Source: Alitiscatomonas aceti
GTDB lineage: Bacteria; Bacillota; Clostridia; Lachnospirales; Lachnospiraceae
Direction: 5' to 3'
Length of the DNA: 64,000 bases
Assembly (NCBI RefSeq): GCF_025567195.1
Contig: NZ_JAOQJF010000011.1
Span: 29,331 to 93,330, forward strand
The notes beneath the pieces were generated by a model. That model saw only the letters and a list, made by a program, of their open reading frames with translations. It made no database searches and was not told the origin of the DNA. The position numbers and the translations under genes were made by a program. Below are positions 61,649-64,000 of this stretch, one piece after another (the stretch's first letter is position 1; each line of letters opens with the position of its first letter).

Positions 61649-62164
61649 TCATGCTTTGATTGTTTCTGGCATATCTAATTTTTTGCGGATATATGTACCG
61701 ACTTCCCCGGCACTGATATTGAGAGAAAATGAAAATTCTTGTGCGATAATGGCCTCTACTTTTTTCAGTATTTGTGCGTCACTGGAACAAAGCCCTTTTG
61801 CATTATCCTTTGATTTTAAGTAAAGGCAGCTTGCAAGCTGCAATAGTTCACATTCATCACGCCGAGATAAAATATCTTGAAATTTGATTGTCCTTTGTTT
61901 TCTGTCATTTGTCCAAGAGATAGTATGGTTTTTGACGCTTAAAATCGTCTGGTCTATATCCTCTGGCGAAAGAATAGGGCGCATTTGCTCAATCAATTTC
62001 TGGTTTTCCGCAGGTACAAAGATACAGGCACTTTCTTGATGAACAGGTTTCAGAATGTAATATTCCCGTTCGCAGGTATCAAAACTAAATTTCATAGGAC
62101 GAATATCTTCAATTTTACAGATACCTTGATTGCCATAGTTTACATAGTCATTTTTTCTGGGCAT
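61649..62164 (-). CDS. CarD-like transcriptional regulator
   Basis: Protein of 171 residues. The N-terminal part, YVNYGNQGICKIEDIRPMKF followed by REYYILKPVH and SACIFVPAEN, matches the CarD/CdnL/TRCF RNA-polymerase interaction domain (Tudor-like, residues about 5-60). The helical remainder corresponds to the C-terminal part of CarD proteins, here loaded with Leu, Ser and Lys. CarD proteins bind the polymerase beta subunit and alter open-complex stability. In clostridia several paralogues occur, often in mobile regions; this is likely one of those. GGGAGG-like sequence precedes the ATG. Confidence 0.8.
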   Translation of the reverse strand: MPRKNDYVNYGNQGICKIEDIRPMKFSFDTCEREYYILKPVHQESACIFVPAENQKLIEQMRPILSPEDIDQTILSVKNHTISWTNDRKQRTIKFQDILSRRDECELLQLASCLYLKSKDNAKGLCSSDAQILKKVEAIIAQEFSFSLNISAGEVGTYIRKKLDMPETIKA

Positions 62165-62209
62165 GAGCTTCCTCCCTTCTGCTTAAAATTACATTACTTG
62201 CTGATAATG

Positions 62210-62239
62210 ATTATACCAAAATCAGACACAATTTTTCAA
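62210..62239 (-). promoter_or_regulatory. Promoter for the CarD-like gene
   Basis: Minus strand: TTGAAA (complement of 62234-62239), an 18-bp spacer and TATAAT (complement of 62210-62215), 46 bp ahead of the ATG. Confidence 0.7.
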
Positions 62240-62338
62240 AAGCGATTTTCCCCAAAAATTCTGCGTGTTCCTTTTGTGCAAAATGACAAGCGCAGTGCTA
62301 CTATACCATTATCATTTTTTTAGAACTTTATTTTGAAG

Positions 62339-62368
62339 TTGACTTTTGAGGATTTTATCTGATAAAAT
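62339..62368 (+). promoter_or_regulatory. Promoter upstream of the second MATE gene
   Basis: TTGACT (62339-62344), an 18-bp spacer and TAAAAT (62363-62368). It lies about 170 bp ahead of the MATE gene and directly in front of a strong terminator. With the divergent CarD promoter it accounts for the 374-bp gene-free stretch. Confidence 0.65.
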
Positions 62369-62385
62369 AATTTAGCCAAGCAGCG

Positions 62386-62426
62386 AGCAGCGTAGAATCT
62401 TTGGTCGATTCTACGCTGCTTTTTTG
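62386..62426 (+). terminator. Perfect hairpin terminator or attenuator ahead of the MATE gene
   Basis: AGCAGCGTAGAATC (62386-62399) and GATTCTACGCTGCT (62407-62420) form a perfect 14-bp stem with a seven-base loop and six T. It lies some 10-15 nt after the expected transcription start, so transcripts from the upstream promoter would mostly end here unless antiterminated. Confidence 0.88.
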
Positions 62427-62538
62427 TTTAGTACAGACAGATTTTCAAGGTGCGTCTGCTGTCGCTTGTGCGTAGTTTTTAGGTAGCTTTTCTCTGATAA
62501 AGACTCCAAGAAAATCACACTAAATGGAGGTTCCCCAA

Positions 62539-63927
62539 ATGCAATCAAATCAACAAATCAATTATCTGGGGGAGGAGAAAATTCCTAAGCTAATGCTGAA
62601 ATTTTCAATCCCCTGTATCTTATCTTTACTGGTCAGCGCACTTTACAACATTGTTGACCAGATATTCATTGGCAACAGTGAATTGAGTGCATTAGGTAAT
62701 GCCGCAACCGGCGTTGTATTTCCGATTTTCATTATTGCACAGGCTTTTGCGTGGTGCTTTGGAGATGGTTGTGCTGCATACCTAAATATATGTCAAGGTA
62801 AAAAGGACACGAAAAATGCACCCGTTTGTATCGGTAGCGGTATTACCATTACCCTGATTACAAGCATCATTTTGTTAGCGGTTTTCTTCCCGTTCAAAAC
62901 ACAGATTTTGACGCTGTTCGGTGCGTCTGAAAATAGTATCGGTATGGCGATTGAGTATTTCAATATCATTCTGCTGTTCTTTCCGATTTTCATGTTGATG
63001 AACATGATGAACTCTGTTGTCCGGGCAGACGGAAGCCCGACATGGTCAATGGCTTCTATGCTTACCGGTGCGATTGTGAACATTATTCTTGACCCAGTGT
63101 TTATCTTTGGGTTTCACTGGGGAATGAAAGGCGCAGCTCTTGCAACAGTTATCGGTCAAACGGTATCTTTTGTGATTAGTGTTATCTACTTCTTTCACAC
63201 TAAGACTTTTCATCTGACATGGAAACATTTTATCCCTAAATTTGGAGTGTTCTCTACGGCGCTGAAATTGGGTATATCTTCTTTTATTACGCAGATGACG
63301 ATAGTGATTATTTCGTTGGTCTGCAACATGATGCTGGCAAAATACGGCGCACTCTCTCAGTATGGCATTGATATTCCGATTGCGATTATCGGTATCGAAA
63401 GTAAAGTATTTACCGTAGTTATTAACATTGTTGTTGGTATCATTTTGGGCTGTCAGCCAATTATCAGCTATAACTATGGTGCGAAAAAATATGCGCGTGT
63501 CAAACTGATATATCGCTATGTCCTTACTGCAACAATAGTGATTGGGGTTGTATCTACTTTGCTGTTTGAGTTTGCCCCCAATTTAATTGTTGGTATGTTT
63601 GGACAACCTACAAATATCCCTAACCCAGCAGATTACTGGCATTTTGCAGAATTAACATTCCGCATTTTCCTGTCTTTAGTAACCTTTACTTGCACGATTA
63701 AAATGACTTCTATTTTCTTCCAAGCAGTAGGAAAGCCAGTTCATGCGGTTATTTCATCTGTTACAAGAGATATTATTTGCTTTGTGCCTTTGGTGCTTAT
63801 ACTTCCTCGGTTCTTTGGTGTTGAGGGCGTTTTGTTTGCGGCTCCCGCAGCAGATTTTATTGCTATGATTGTTGCCGTTTCTATGACAGCCCGTTTTATG
63901 CGTTCTCTGGGAAAAGAAACCGAATGA
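62539..63927 (+). CDS. MATE family efflux transporter (MepA-like)
   Basis: Efflux pump of 462 residues with twelve hydrophobic segments. The N-terminus LGEEKIPKLMLKFSIPCILSL and LYNIVDQIFIGNSELSALGNAA match the MepA-like branch of MATE transporters, which export cationic drugs by Na+ or H+ exchange. RADGSPTWSM is a conserved loop of this branch. The ATG at 62539 follows GGAGG at 62526-62530 by eight bases; the ATG at 62524 would overlap that site. A/T-ending codons set it apart from the MATE gene at 22285, to which it is only distantly similar. The hairpin at 63949-63971 terminates it. Confidence 0.92.
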   Translation: MQSNQQINYLGEEKIPKLMLKFSIPCILSLLVSALYNIVDQIFIGNSELSALGNAATGVVFPIFIIAQAFAWCFGDGCAAYLNICQGKKDTKNAPVCIGSGITITLITSIILLAVFFPFKTQILTLFGASENSIGMAIEYFNIILLFFPIFMLMNMMNSVVRADGSPTWSMASMLTGAIVNIILDPVFIFGFHWGMKGAALATVIGQTVSFVISVIYFFHTKTFHLTWKHFIPKFGVFSTALKLGISSFITQMTIVIISLVCNMMLAKYGALSQYGIDIPIAIIGIESKVFTVVINIVVGIILGCQPIISYNYGAKKYARVKLIYRYVLTATIVIGVVSTLLFEFAPNLIVGMFGQPTNIPNPADYWHFAELTFRIFLSLVTFTCTIKMTSIFFQAVGKPVHAVISSVTRDIICFVPLVLILPRFFGVEGVLFAAPAADFIAMIVAVSMTARFMRSLGKETE

Positions 63928-63948
63928 TTATTTCGCGCCAAGGGATCC

Positions 63949-63971
63949 GGGTCTGAGCTTTGCTCAGACCC
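63949..63971 (+). terminator. Hairpin after the second MATE gene
   Basis: GGGTCTGAGC (63949-63958) and GCTCAGACCC (63962-63971) form a perfect ten-base stem, followed by ATTGATTTTT. CTCAGACCC recurs at 63983-63991, so a repeat may continue past the window edge. Confidence 0.75.
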
Positions 63972-64000
63972 ATTGATTTTTCTCTCAGACCCAGCAATAC

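Larger units (their letters stand above)
61286..63937. mobile_element. AT-rich acquired island (boundaries approximate)
   Basis: From just after the solute-binding gene terminator to the end of the last MATE gene, the base composition is visibly AT-rich and codons favour A/T endings, unlike the GC-rich window before and the GC-rich bases after 63937. It carries a minus-strand pair (79-residue protein and CarD-like regulator), a plus-strand MATE pump and a broken HTH gene at its left edge. No integrase, transposase, terminal repeats or attachment site are visible, so the mechanism of arrival is not shown. I place the limits by composition only. Confidence 0.4.

Overview
The window reads as chromosome of an anaerobic, spore-forming clostridium of the Lachnospiraceae type. 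The evidence is the complete 2-hydroxyglutarate route of glutamate fermentation with its Na+-pumping glutaconyl-CoA decarboxylase, the spoIIA operon joined to spoVAA-AB-AC, a CIRCE-controlled groESL operon, a T-box ahead of valS, and several families (DUF4364, DUF5716/5717-like, DUF6472-like) that I associate with Lachnospiraceae. The species cannot be fixed from the sequence alone. Most of the window is GC-rich with strong AGGAGG ribosome sites and sigma-A promoters; about 61.1-63.9 kb is clearly AT-rich and looks acquired. No tRNA, rRNA or CRISPR array is visible.

Layout. 1-1.9 kb: end of an oadB-type Na+ pump gene, a GC-rich hairpin repeat, and the oxaloacetate decarboxylase/pyruvate carboxylase carboxyltransferase. 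2.2-6.2 kb: two exported proteins, a cell-wall glucosaminidase and a cohesin/cadherin-like membrane protein. 6.4-12.1 kb: an NSS transporter, glnS, a MocR-type regulator and a convergent ketopantoate-reductase-like gene. 12.4-22.1 kb: gcdD-gcdC-gcdB-gctA-gctB-gcdA-hgdC-hgdA-hgdB, all on the + strand. 22.3-24.9 kb: a MATE exporter facing an IclR regulator and a small membrane protein. 25-27.4 kb: groES-groEL followed by duplicated terminators. 27.4-29.8 kb: a CYTH protein, a DUF975-like membrane protein and a DJ-1-like protein. 30-36.3 kb: tig-clpP-clpX-lon-engB, a protein-quality-control block. 36.4-37.1 kb: a DUF4364-like regulator and a 50-residue membrane protein on the - strand. 37.3-43 kb: a poorly understood three-gene operon. 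43-48 kb: T-box, acetyltransferase, small Cys protein, valS, folC and small genes. 48-52.8 kb: a TPR membrane protein, spoIIAA-spoIIAB-sigF and spoVAA-AB-AC. 53-59.1 kb: a LytTR/AgrC-like two-component pair, a heterodimeric ABC exporter and a TSCPD protein. 59.3-61 kb: an orphan family-5 solute-binding lipoprotein. 61.1-64 kb: an AT-rich island with a broken HTH gene, a CarD-like regulator and a MepA-like MATE pump.

How it works together. The 9.7-kb hydroxyglutarate cluster takes (R)-2-hydroxyglutarate through CoA activation (GctAB), radical dehydration (HgdAB, activated by HgdC) and decarboxylation of glutaconyl-CoA to crotonyl-CoA (GcdABCD), storing the decarboxylation energy as a Na+ gradient. 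The NSS symporter at 6.4 kb could use such a gradient, although its substrate is unknown.

The most promising undescribed system is the 37.3-43.0 kb trio. It comprises a 1193-residue protein with beta-rich N-terminal modules and a helical-repeat body, a 408-residue protein with an Hsp70/actin-like start but a degenerate phosphate-2 loop, and a 270-residue TPR-like protein. The genes are 12 nt apart and then overlapping by 4 nt, behind one extended -10 promoter. Other points of note are a candidate LytTR direct-repeat operator ahead of the ABC exporter, a promoter that runs straight into a perfect terminator ahead of the last MATE gene, and a valine T-box whose operon starts with an acetyltransferase.
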